A DNA stretch of 64,000 bases. It comes from Baekduia alba (GTDB lineage Bacteria > Actinomycetota > Thermoleophilia > Solirubrobacterales > Solirubrobacteraceae). The notes beneath the pieces were generated by a model, which ran no database searches, was not told where the DNA came from, and saw nothing but the letters and a program-made list of their open reading frames with translations. How positions within the stretch are numbered: position 1 is the stretch's first letter; every line of letters starts with the position of its first letter. The stretch is taken from the NCBI RefSeq assembly GCF_028416635.1, contig NZ_CP114013.1:3534001-3598000 (forward strand). Reading direction: 5' to 3'. This document shows, piece after piece, positions 36,853 to 45,235 of the stretch. Both the position numbers and the translations under genes were made by a program.

Positions 36853-37836
36853 TCAGTCGCGTTGCGCCATGACGGCGATCACGATCACTGCGCCCTGAAG
36901 CACGTACTGCCAATCACTGGAGATCGACATCAGGTTGAGCGCGTTGGCGATCAACCCGATCAACAAGACCCCGAGCAGCGTCCCGCCCACGCTGCCGCGC
37001 CCACCCGCCAGCGGCGTGCCTCCGATCGCCACGGCGGCGATCGCCGTGAGCTCGAGGCCCGATCCCATCCGGGCCTGGGCCGAGGTGAGCTGCAGCAACA
37101 GCAGCGCGGCGGCAACGCCGACGAGCGCCCCGTTCAACGCATACACGATGAACTTCAGCGGCCGGACCGGGACGCCGGCCAGGCGAGCCGCGGACTCCGA
37201 GCCGCCGACGGCGTAGATCCAGCGCCCGAGCTTGCTCATGGCCAAGACCACGTTCATCAACAACGCGATCACCCCGAAGCAGACCACCACGAGCGGCAAC
37301 CCCAGCGGCCGGCTGTCGCCGAAGTCCAACAGGCGATCGGACTCCACCGGGATCGGCACCTTCGAGACCAGCAGCGCCGCACCCTGCAGCAACGTCAGCA
37401 TGCCGAGGGTCAGGATGAACGGGTGGGTCTTGGCATAGGCCGCGAGCGTGCCGTTGACCAGGCCGACGGCGGTCGCCACCGCGACGCCCGCAGCGATGGC
37501 AGGGCCGGCCGCCGTGCCGTGGGCCATCAACGTGCCCATCACCATCGCCGAGAAGGACAGGTTGGACCCGATCGACAGGTCGATGCCACCGCTGATCATC
37601 ACCATCGTCGCGCCGACGGCGAGGATGCCCACGACCGAGGCCTGGATCAGGACGTTCTCGAAGTTGTCCCAGGTCAGGAAGACCGAGCTCCGAATCGCGG
37701 TCACCGCCATCAACACGACGATCACCCCGACCAGGGCCAGCCGACCGCGATGGCGCTGGGCGAGCTCCCCGACGGTGTCTCGCCAACGCAGCGATGCCGG
37801 ACGCCGGGGCTCGGCGCTCAACGTGCTCATGTCCAT
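36853..37836 (-). CDS. Ribose-type ABC transporter permease (second importer)
   Basis: 327 residues, 9-10 TM segments: NVLIQASVVGILAVGATMVMISGGIDLSIGS, ILTLGMLTLLQGAALL, AVGGSESAARLAGVPV (ATPase contact loop), AAVAIGGTPLAGGRGSVGGTLLGVLLIGLI. Partner of the ATPase at 37827 and the binding protein at 35711. It overlaps the ATPase gene by 10 bp. Not a close duplicate of the 27150 permease, so the two importers probably have different ligands. Confidence 0.93.
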   Translation of the reverse strand: MDMSTLSAEPRRPASLRWRDTVGELAQRHRGRLALVGVIVVLMAVTAIRSSVFLTWDNFENVLIQASVVGILAVGATMVMISGGIDLSIGSNLSFSAMVMGTLMAHGTAAGPAIAAGVAVATAVGLVNGTLAAYAKTHPFILTLGMLTLLQGAALLVSKVPIPVESDRLLDFGDSRPLGLPLVVVCFGVIALLMNVVLAMSKLGRWIYAVGGSESAARLAGVPVRPLKFIVYALNGALVGVAAALLLLQLTSAQARMGSGLELTAIAAVAIGGTPLAGGRGSVGGTLLGVLLIGLIANALNLMSISSDWQYVLQGAVIVIAVMAQRD

Positions 37837-39353
37837 GCTCCTTGCGCAACGTGATGGGCGCTGGCGCCCATCGCCAGCTCGATCACCCGGTGCTCGTTGA
37901 TCTCCGTCGCGGCCAGCTCACCTGCGATCTGGCCGCGACGCATGACCAGGACGCGATCGGCGATCTGCTGCAGCTCCTCGACCTCCTGGGAGATGACGAT
38001 CACCCCGCAGCCGGTCGCCACCAGATCGGCGATCACCGCGAAGATCTGCTCGCGCGCGGCGATGTCGACGCCCTGACTGGGCTCGTCGAGGATCAGCACT
38101 CGGGCGCCGGCATGGATCCAGCGGGCGATCGACACCTTCTGCTGGTTGCCGCCCGACATCGAGGCCGGCAGCGCCCCGGGCACCGACGGCTTGACCCGTA
38201 GGCGCCGCATGAGCTCGCCGGCCAACGTGCGTTCGCGGCCCAGCCGCACCAGTCCGCCGCGACCGACGGGCATCTTGGCCAACGTGATGTTCTTGGCCGA
38301 CGTCTGCTCCATCAGCAGCGCGTCGCGCTTGCGGTCCTCGGGCGCCAGCCCCACCCCGCGTGCGATCGCGTCGCGCGGAGACGCAGGTCGGTACGGACGG
38401 CCCAAGAGCGTCATCTCGCCGCCGTCGACGCTCTCGCAGCCGAACACCACGCGGGCCAGGCGCGACCGGCCCGAGCCGACCAGCCCGGTGATCCCCAGCA
38501 CCTCTCCGGCGTGCAGCGTGAAGGACACGTCGCGCAACCGCCTGCCCTGGGCCACCCCACGCAGCTGCAGCACCGGCTCCCCCGCGACCCGGCTCTGGTG
38601 GGCCGCGCGCTCGAGGTCGTGGCCGATCATCGCCCGCACCAACGCGCCCTCGTCGAGACTGCCGGCCGCGAACGTCGCCACGTCACGGCCATCGCGCATC
38701 ACCGTCACGCGGTCGCAGATCGCCACGACGTCGTCGAGACGGTGGCTGATGAACACCACCGCCACCCCTCGGCCGCGCAGGTCGCGCACGACGGCGAAGA
38801 GCCGCTCGCTCTCCTGGGCGCCAAGGGCCGCGGTCGGCTCGTCCATGATGATCACCCGCGCCTCCCGGTGCAGCGCCTTGGCGATCTCCAGCAGTTGTTG
38901 CTGTGCCGAGGTCAGCGACCCCGCCAGTACCCCGGCGTCCGTCGGGAGGCCGACCATCTCCAGCACCGCTGTGCACGCTGCCCGGTCGCGCCGCGGGTGC
39001 AGGAACATCCCGGCGCCGCTCTCCCGCCCGAGCATCACGTTCTCCACCAGACCCAGCGAACCCACCAGGCTGGCGTCCTGGTAGATCGTCGCCAGGCCCA
39101 GCTCGTGAGCCTGCCGAGGGTTCAGTCGTCTTCCGCGCCAGTCCCCAAGCGAGAGCTCACCGCTGTCGGGGTCCACGGCGCCCGACAGCGCCTTGACCAG
39201 CGTGGACTTGCCCGCGCCGTTGGCACCCACGAGCCCGTGGATCTCTCCCGGGAGCACCGTGAGATCGGCACCGTCCAGGGCGGCCGTCGCGCCGTAGCGC
39301 TTGTGCACCTGCGACGCGGCCAACGCAGGCTCCGGGTGCTGCCGACTGGTCAT
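37827..39353 (-). CDS. Ribose-type ABC transporter ATPase (second importer)
   Basis: 508 residues with two NBDs. NBD1 has GANGAGKSTLVKALSG, signature LTSAQQQLLEIAK, and VIIMDEPTAALG. NBD2 has a degenerate Walker A (GLVGSGRSRLARV), signature MSGGNQQKVSIARW and VLILDEPSQGVD. Both signature loops deviate from LSGGQ in the way usual for MglA-type proteins. ATG overlaps the SDR stop by 4 bp. Confidence 0.94.
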   Translation of the reverse strand: MTSRQHPEPALAASQVHKRYGATAALDGADLTVLPGEIHGLVGANGAGKSTLVKALSGAVDPDSGELSLGDWRGRRLNPRQAHELGLATIYQDASLVGSLGLVENVMLGRESGAGMFLHPRRDRAACTAVLEMVGLPTDAGVLAGSLTSAQQQLLEIAKALHREARVIIMDEPTAALGAQESERLFAVVRDLRGRGVAVVFISHRLDDVVAICDRVTVMRDGRDVATFAAGSLDEGALVRAMIGHDLERAAHQSRVAGEPVLQLRGVAQGRRLRDVSFTLHAGEVLGITGLVGSGRSRLARVVFGCESVDGGEMTLLGRPYRPASPRDAIARGVGLAPEDRKRDALLMEQTSAKNITLAKMPVGRGGLVRLGRERTLAGELMRRLRVKPSVPGALPASMSGGNQQKVSIARWIHAGARVLILDEPSQGVDIAAREQIFAVIADLVATGCGVIVISQEVEELQQIADRVLVMRRGQIAGELAATEINEHRVIELAMGASAHHVAQGAWT

Positions 39354-40120
39354 TGCGCCGTCCAGCCCCCGTCGACCAGCAGGTGATGGCCGGTCACGAG
39401 ATCAGCCGGCGCAGACGCGAGGTAGATGACCGCGGCCGCCACCTCTTCAGGACGACCCAGACGATCGATCGGGATCCGTCGCATGACCTCGTCGGCGATC
39501 TCCTTGTCCTTGAGCACCTCGCGGGCCAGCGGGCTGTCGATGAACGTCGGCCCAACCGCGTTGACGCGGATCCCGTAGGCGGCCCACTCCACGGCCAAGG
39601 CCTTGGTCAACTGGACCACGCCGCCCTTGCTGGCGCAGTACGCCGCTCGCTTGAAGAAGCCGACCGCGCCCATCTGCGACGCGATGTTGATGATCCGACC
39701 GCCGCGCGCCGCGGCGATCATCGCCCGGGCGACGCTCTGCGAGACGAAGAAGGTCGCCTTCAGATTGACGTCGTTGACGGTGTCCCACGCCGCCTCGGTC
39801 ACCTCGAGCGCGTTCTGCTGGATGTTGGTCCCGGCGTTGTTGACCAGGATGTCGATGGCCCCGAACCGCGCCACGGCGCGCTCCACCATCCGCCCGACCG
39901 CCGCGACGTCGGTGACATCGACGCCGAGCGTCATGGCCTGCACTCCCAGCGCCTGCGCCGCGGCCGCCGTGGTGTCCATCTGCGCCGTGTCACGGCCGAC
40001 GACGATCACGTCCGCGCCGGCACCGGCGAGCGCCAACACGATGTGCTCGCCGAGCCCGTGACCGCCGCCGGTCACCAGCGCGACCTTGCCGTCCAGGCGG
40101 AAGCTCGGAGTCGCGCTCAC
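39350..40120 (-). CDS. SDR-family dehydrogenase in the acid-sugar operon
   Basis: 256 residues: TGGGHGLGEHIVLALAGAGADVIVVGRD (Arg after strand 2 suggests NADP), NNAGTNIQ, Ser in NIASQMGAV, YCASK, and VDGGWTAQ. Resembles gluconate 5-dehydrogenase/2-deoxy-D-gluconate 3-dehydrogenase-type SDRs. GTG start at 40120 forms a GTGA overlap with the flavin oxidase stop. Likely oxidises or reduces a sugar-acid carbonyl ahead of the kinase and PdxA-like steps. Confidence 0.88.
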   Translation of the reverse strand: MSATPSFRLDGKVALVTGGGHGLGEHIVLALAGAGADVIVVGRDTAQMDTTAAAAQALGVQAMTLGVDVTDVAAVGRMVERAVARFGAIDILVNNAGTNIQQNALEVTEAAWDTVNDVNLKATFFVSQSVARAMIAAARGGRIINIASQMGAVGFFKRAAYCASKGGVVQLTKALAVEWAAYGIRVNAVGPTFIDSPLAREVLKDKEIADEVMRRIPIDRLGRPEEVAAAVIYLASAPADLVTGHHLLVDGGWTAQ

Positions 40121-41574
40121 CGCTGCTCTCCCAACGGGAGCAGCTTGCCCGGGTTGAGGATGCCAGCTGGGTCCAACGCGCCCTTGATCGCCTGAAGCAC
40201 CCGCAGTCCCGCGCCGTGCTCCTGCGCCATCCACCGCGCACGGGCCACACCGACGCCGTGATGGTGCGACAGCGACGCTCCGGCCGCCATCGCGGCGGTG
40301 GTGACGTCTTCCCAGACCCGCAGGTAGGCCTGCTCGGCCGCCGCGTCGCTCTCGGCCTCGACGGTGAAGATCACGTAGAGCGAAGTGCCGGACGGATAGA
40401 CATGTGAGAAGTGCGCCAGCACCCTGCTGGCGTGCCGATCCGCCGCCGTGGTCGCCGCCTGGTAGACCTGTTCGGCGTCGCGCCAGCGCATCGAGATCTC
40501 GATCGTGTCGGCCAGGCCGTTGCGTCGTTCGATCGCGGCGATCAGCGGCGCGACGTCGAAGCGGCTCTCGAACCAGGCCTCGCCCACGGCCGAGCCGAGC
40601 CCGGCACCCCCGTGACGGGCGCAGATCGCGCCAGCCTGCGTCTCCTGCCCGCTCACCGTCTCCTCGTCGCCGTCCCAACCGAGGACGAGCAGCGGCGTCC
40701 CGGCAGCCTCCCCCACCGCCTCGAGCAGCCGCTGCGCCTCCTCCGCGTCGTAAAGGCGCACGAGCGCGGGCGCGCGGTCGAGCTGGGCCAGCTCTCGGAT
40801 CGTCGCGATCGCCGCCCCGAGCTCTGCGAAGCGAAAGCCCGCGAACCGGCGAACGGCAGGAACGGGACGGACGCGGACGTCGACCTCCGTGACGATGCCC
40901 AGCGTCCCCTCCGAGCCGATGAACACGTCGGTCAGCTCGGGACCCGCGGAGCGACGCGGGCACGGGGCGATGTCGATGAGCTCGCCATCGGGCAGCACGA
41001 CCCGCAGGCCGTCGACGATGTCCTCGATGTTGCCGTACCGCGAGGAGAACGTACCCGAGGCGCGCGTCGCCACCCAGCCGCCCAAGGTCGACAGATGCAG
41101 CGACTGCGGAAAATGCCCGAGCGTGTAGCCGCGCTCGTTCAACCACCGCTCCAGCACGTCGCCCTTGATCCCGGCCTCGGCGGTGACCAACAGCGAGACC
41201 TCGTCGAACTCGAGCACGCGGTCCATCCGACGCAGGTCGATGAGGATCCCGCCGTCGGCCGGGATCGCACCGCCCACCACGCTCGACCCCGCACCGTATG
41301 GCGTCACCGCGACGCCGCACGCCTGCGCCCGGCGCAGCACCTTGGCGATCTCCTCGGCGTTCGAGGGCCGCACGACCAGCGCCGGATGCGGCACCCGCTC
41401 ACCGAGCAGCTCGCGCTTGCTCGCGATCGGCCACCGATCCGCCCCGTACCGCGCGCACACCTCGGGATCGGTCGTGTAGGCCTCCGTCGGCAACCCGGCG
41501 ACCAACTCGTCGACCGCCGGCAACGGCCGCGAGGCCGGCACCAACTGCTCAAGCGTTACAGCGTTCAGTCCCAC
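40117..41574 (-). CDS. AGPS-like FAD-linked oxidase
   Basis: 485 residues of the FAD_binding_4/FAD-oxidase_C family. FAD-binding loop VTPYGAGSSVVGGAIPADGG; then TLGHFPQSLHLSTLGGWVATRASGTFSSRYGNIEDIV and the His triad ASLSHHHGVGVARARWM, both typical of the alkyl-DHAP-synthase branch rather than of glycolate oxidase. C-terminal ILNPGKLLP. Ether-lipid synthesis is unlikely in this operon; oxidation of a 2-hydroxy acid or an unusual C-O bond cleavage is more plausible. GTG at 41574 has AAGGAG 7 nt upstream, so the gene overlaps the kinase by 26 bp. Confidence 0.82.
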   Translation of the reverse strand: MGLNAVTLEQLVPASRPLPAVDELVAGLPTEAYTTDPEVCARYGADRWPIASKRELLGERVPHPALVVRPSNAEEIAKVLRRAQACGVAVTPYGAGSSVVGGAIPADGGILIDLRRMDRVLEFDEVSLLVTAEAGIKGDVLERWLNERGYTLGHFPQSLHLSTLGGWVATRASGTFSSRYGNIEDIVDGLRVVLPDGELIDIAPCPRRSAGPELTDVFIGSEGTLGIVTEVDVRVRPVPAVRRFAGFRFAELGAAIATIRELAQLDRAPALVRLYDAEEAQRLLEAVGEAAGTPLLVLGWDGDEETVSGQETQAGAICARHGGAGLGSAVGEAWFESRFDVAPLIAAIERRNGLADTIEISMRWRDAEQVYQAATTAADRHASRVLAHFSHVYPSGTSLYVIFTVEAESDAAAEQAYLRVWEDVTTAAMAAGASLSHHHGVGVARARWMAQEHGAGLRVLQAIKGALDPAGILNPGKLLPLGEQR

Positions 41575-42850
41575 GACCAGGCTCCTTGTCGTCGTCGATG
41601 CTCGTGTGCGCCCGTGTGCTCGCCCCATTGGCCGCCGTCGCCTGCAGCCAGCCGCTGATCCGCGCGAAGGCATCCTCAGGCCCGTAACTGCCCGGCTTGG
41701 CGGCCAGCCGTAGACCGGTGAACGGACCATCGACCACCGTGGCCAGCGGCACGCCGGCGATCACCTCCTGGGCGATCGCCAACGTCGGGCTGCCCAACGC
41801 CCGCAAGAACGCCTCGGCGACATCACCGCCCGTGGCGATCACGCCGGCCACCGGCATGGAGCGGACCACCGCGTGGCCGAAGCTGGCCAAAAGCTCAACG
41901 ACCTGATGGGCATCCGCGGCGTCGAACCCCGCCGCCGGGACATCCCCTGTCACCGCGAGCAGGACGTTGCGCCCGCTGCGCAGCGTCATCAGCGTCTGCT
42001 CCAGCAGATCGTCGTTCTCCTCGCGTGGGTGCTCGAGCGAGATCACGGTGGCGATGCCATGACCCACCGCATGGTCGACCTGCCCGCGCCCGACCGCACT
42101 GGCCGTCGCCGACAGCACGAGCACCGGACCGACGGGCTCCAGCGCGCCGACCTCGATCAGGGCGTCCGCGACCGCCGCACCCATGCCGCTCGTGCCGGCG
42201 AAGAGGTGGATGCCCGCACCGACTGCTGCCGCGGCGACGGTGCGCAGATCGTCCAAGGTCGCCGCGTCGCAGACGATCGCCTTCGTGTCTTCCAACTCCG
42301 TCAGGCGCTCGATCTCCTCCCGCAGCGCGTCGCGCCCAGCGGCGACCAGATGCAGCGGGACATGTCGAACTCCGGAGACATCGGCGCCGAGCAGCTCACA
42401 GACGTCCGCGCTACCGGCCGCCGACAGCAGATGCGAACCCGGATCCAGCGCGGCGGCCAGCGGCCGGCCGTCGACGTGTTGCGTCCCGCCCACGGTCGTC
42501 CGGCCATGCAGCGGGGCGGCGAAGGTGCAGACCGCCGGGCCCGCGCCGAAGCCGCCCAGCGTCGCCTGGAGCTCAGGGCCGATGTTGCCGCGCAGCAGCG
42601 AGTCCACCTTCTTCAGGCAATAGCGCGCGCCGGCATCGCGAACCGCCCGGATCGCTTCGGCGGCGCGATCCGCTGCCACCGGGGCTTCGAGGTTGCGGCT
42701 ATCGGTCGAGATCGCGGCGCACGTGCTCAGCAGCGCGTCGGCGTCGCCCACCGGCAGCACGGTTGTGGCGATCCCGCGAGCCGCGACCTCGCCGGCCACC
42801 GAGACGACGCCGGTCAGGTCGTCCCCCACGATGGCCAACACCACCGTCAT
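41549..42850 (-). CDS. DUF1537 four-carbon acid sugar kinase
   Basis: 433 residues. N-terminal domain: VLAIVGDDLTGVVSVAGEVA and LKKVDSLLRGNIGPELQA (substrate site). C-terminal domain: GVIATGGDVAEAFLRALG and AAKPGSYGPEDAF (ATP site). This family phosphorylates threonate, erythronate and similar acids; its members occur next to PdxA-like dehydrogenases that convert 4-phosphothreonate on to dihydroxyacetone phosphate and CO2. That very neighbour lies immediately upstream with a 4-bp overlap. Confidence 0.92.
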   Translation of the reverse strand: MTVVLAIVGDDLTGVVSVAGEVAARGIATTVLPVGDADALLSTCAAISTDSRNLEAPVAADRAAEAIRAVRDAGARYCLKKVDSLLRGNIGPELQATLGGFGAGPAVCTFAAPLHGRTTVGGTQHVDGRPLAAALDPGSHLLSAAGSADVCELLGADVSGVRHVPLHLVAAGRDALREEIERLTELEDTKAIVCDAATLDDLRTVAAAAVGAGIHLFAGTSGMGAAVADALIEVGALEPVGPVLVLSATASAVGRGQVDHAVGHGIATVISLEHPREENDDLLEQTLMTLRSGRNVLLAVTGDVPAAGFDAADAHQVVELLASFGHAVVRSMPVAGVIATGGDVAEAFLRALGSPTLAIAQEVIAGVPLATVVDGPFTGLRLAAKPGSYGPEDAFARISGWLQATAANGASTRAHTSIDDDKEPGRGTERCNA

Positions 42851-43872
42851 CGATCGACCATCGTCGTCGCACCCCGACGCGCGCGAACGCGCCAAAGATC
42901 AGACGCGAGCATGATCGCGTTGACCATCGGCGTGGCGTCGGCCTTGCCCTGCCCGGCGATGTTGTAGGCCGACCCATGCCCGACCGTGGTCCGCAGCACC
43001 GGCAGGCCGTAAGCGAACGTCGCGTAGCCGTGGCGCTTGAGCGGGACGACACCCTGATCGTGATACAGCGCCAGGATCCCGTCGTAGGCCCCGCGGTCCG
43101 CCTGCAGGAACAGCGCATCGGCCGGCACCGGGCCGACGACATCGAGCCCCAGGGCTTGCAGATCCTGCACGGCCGGCTCGATCAGCTCGCCCTCCTCGAC
43201 CCCCATGAGACCGTCGTCGCTGGCATGGGGATTCAGCGCCGCGACCGCGATCCGCGGCCGACTGATGCCGAAGGCCTCGTCGAGCGCGCGAGCCAGCCGC
43301 TGAACGGCCAGCAAGACACTCTCGCGGGTAACCAGGTTGATGGCCTGCGTGAGCGAGACGTGGGAGGAGAGCAGCGCCACCCGCATCGGACCGCCGACCA
43401 AGATCGTCATGGCCGACGGGCTGCCGGTGAGCGCCTCGAGATACCCGGTCTGCCCCGGGTATGCCGCGCCACCGAGCTCGAGCGCCCGCTTGTTGACCGG
43501 GGCGGACACGATCGCGTCGATCGTCCCGTCGGTCGCCAGCGCCACCGCGCGCGCCGTCTCCCGGGCGGCCGCCCGACCGGCGGCCTGCGACAGAACGCCG
43601 GGCGTCCACTCGCCATCGTGCAGGTCGTCGGTGTCCAGCACCTGGATCCCGTCGACCTCTTCGAGCAGCTCTTCAGGCGCCGACGCCACGTGGACCGACT
43701 TCGGCGGCACGCCGGCGACCCGGGCGCCGGCGGCCGCCACGTCAGCGGAGCCGATCAGCAGCGGCCGGCACGCGGCGGCGACACGACGATCCCGAGCAGC
43801 CACCACAGCCACCTCGGGGCCGACGCCCGCCGCTTCGCCCAGCGTGATGCCGATCGTGGGCCTCACCGTCAC
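42847..43872 (-). CDS. PdxA-like 4-phospho-acid dehydrogenase (PdxA2 type)
   Basis: 341 residues: TIGITLGEAAGVGPEV (normally GDPAG, here GEAAG), SSHVSLTQAIN, HDQGVVPLK and TVGHGSAYNIAGQGKAD with the three metal-binding histidines in place. PdxA oxidises 4-phosphohydroxythreonine in B6 synthesis; PdxA2 paralogues in sugar-acid operons act on 4-phosphothreonate or -erythronate. The DUF1537 kinase downstream argues for the catabolic role. GTG start at 43872 (GTGA overlap). Confidence 0.9.
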   Translation of the reverse strand: MTVRPTIGITLGEAAGVGPEVAVVAARDRRVAAACRPLLIGSADVAAAGARVAGVPPKSVHVASAPEELLEEVDGIQVLDTDDLHDGEWTPGVLSQAAGRAAARETARAVALATDGTIDAIVSAPVNKRALELGGAAYPGQTGYLEALTGSPSAMTILVGGPMRVALLSSHVSLTQAINLVTRESVLLAVQRLARALDEAFGISRPRIAVAALNPHASDDGLMGVEEGELIEPAVQDLQALGLDVVGPVPADALFLQADRGAYDGILALYHDQGVVPLKRHGYATFAYGLPVLRTTVGHGSAYNIAGQGKADATPMVNAIMLASDLWRVRARRGATTMVDR

Positions 43873-45086
43873 ACCGCCCGGCCCGTCGGCACCAGAGCGA
43901 TGGGGAACTGCCCGGACAACACGTCGACACCGTCCTCCGTGACGACGACGTTGTGCTCGTTGCGCACACCGCCGACGCCCGGCACGTAGGCCGCGGGCTC
44001 CAGTGCGAAGTACATCCCGGGCGCGAGCACATGCGTCGAGTTCGGGGTGACCGTCGGGATCGGCTCGTGGTACTTCCAACCGAGGCCGTGACCGACGTGA
44101 TGGAGCATGTACTTGCGGTAGTCGCCCATCGCCTCCCGCGCCGCTCGGTCGACATCGGCCGCCGGGACGCCCGGCCCCGCCGCCGCGATCGCGGCGGCCA
44201 TGCCCGCATCGCAGGCCTCGGCCAGCTGAACCTGCGCCTCGGTCGGCGTGCCCACCACGATCGTGCGTGTTGAGTCGACGTAGTAGCCGTCGACCGAGCA
44301 CGCGAGCTCGATGATCACGAGATCGCCGTCCTCGATCCGCCGATCCGTCGTGGGCTTGTACACCCACGTCTCGGTCGCTGAGCCGCTGAAGGTCTGCGGC
44401 CAGCCCATGGCAAACCGAGCACCTTGGTAGCCGATCCCGCGCTCAGTGATCGCCGCCTGGTAGGCGCCGGCCGCCTCGGCCTCGGTGCCTTGGCGCAGGC
44501 ACACGTCGCGCCAGGCTTCCAACCCGAAGGCGTTGACCTCGTTGGCGCGTCGCAGCCGCTCGATGTCGCGTGGCGTCTTGAACGCCCGGATCGCGTTGAT
44601 CACATCCGTCGCGTCGACCAGCTCGGCGGTCGGGAACGCCGCCGCCAGCGCCGCCTTCGACGGCTCGGCCGGGACCACCGGCTCCGGCACGATCACCGGC
44701 GGCGCGATGAACTCGAAGCTGCCCTCGTAGCCCACCCGCCGCGCCGGGAACCGCTTCTCGGCCGCGATCGCCGCCAGATGGCGGTTGATGTGGTCGCCTG
44801 AGCTGAAGTGCGTGGCCTGCGGGGTCTCGACCTCACGCGGATCCCACATCGGGAAGGTGCGGACATCCGTCACCCACCCGTCGGAGAACCACTCTTCCTC
44901 CCGGCTGGAAGCGATGAGGATCGGATCGCCCTCGCGCGGGAACACCACCGCCGCGTAGCCCAGGACACACAGGAAGCCGCTGAGCACGAGAACGTTCTCA
45001 GCCAACCGGCAGACGAGGACGTCGAGGTCGGCCCGCTCCATCTCCTCGCGCACCCGCGCGAAGCGCAACGCGTCAGGCTCGATCAT
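43869..45086 (-). CDS. M24-family metallopeptidase fold protein (Xaa-Pro peptidase/creatinase-like)
   Basis: 405 residues with a creatinase N-terminal domain (about 1-150) and the pita-bread fold. Four of the five M24 metal ligands are clear: Asp in GYYVDSTRT, His in HHVGHGLGW, Glu in ALEPAAY and Glu in VRNEHNVVV. The first, normally Asp, is Glu (ELACSVDGYYVD). Members can be peptidases, creatinases or the DMSP lyase DddP, so the enzyme may cut a non-peptide bond. First gene of the acid-sugar operon, with a LacI-type operator 86 bp upstream. Confidence 0.85.
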   Translation of the reverse strand: MIEPDALRFARVREEMERADLDVLVCRLAENVLVLSGFLCVLGYAAVVFPREGDPILIASSREEEWFSDGWVTDVRTFPMWDPREVETPQATHFSSGDHINRHLAAIAAEKRFPARRVGYEGSFEFIAPPVIVPEPVVPAEPSKAALAAAFPTAELVDATDVINAIRAFKTPRDIERLRRANEVNAFGLEAWRDVCLRQGTEAEAAGAYQAAITERGIGYQGARFAMGWPQTFSGSATETWVYKPTTDRRIEDGDLVIIELACSVDGYYVDSTRTIVVGTPTEAQVQLAEACDAGMAAAIAAAGPGVPAADVDRAAREAMGDYRKYMLHHVGHGLGWKYHEPIPTVTPNSTHVLAPGMYFALEPAAYVPGVGGVRNEHNVVVTEDGVDVLSGQFPIALVPTGRAV

Positions 45087-45171
45087 CGTCCGAGCTCCTT
45101 CCCACCGCCGGCCGACGCCGACGGTCCGTGTTCGATGACAGTGTGATCATCAGGTTTCCCCTCCTGCGAAA

Positions 45172-45187
45172 TTGGTTACGTATTCAA
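45172..45187. promoter_or_regulatory. LacI-type operator, site A
   Basis: TTGGTTACGTATTCAA: an imperfect palindrome (TTGnnTACGTAnnCAA) with the central CG of LacI-family operators. It differs in two of 16 positions from site B at 46461 and is placed upstream of the M24/PdxA/DUF1537/ABC operon. Target of the LacI protein at 46491 by inference. Confidence 0.7.
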
Positions 45188-45235
45188 CGGCGAGCGATCG
45201 CGACATCCGGCGATCTGGCCGGCCGGCAGGGTCGG

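Noticed and set aside
40117-41574. Ether-lipid synthase (true alkyl-DHAP synthase)
   Set aside because: The family branch fits, but the operon is catabolic and no ether-lipid partner genes are present.
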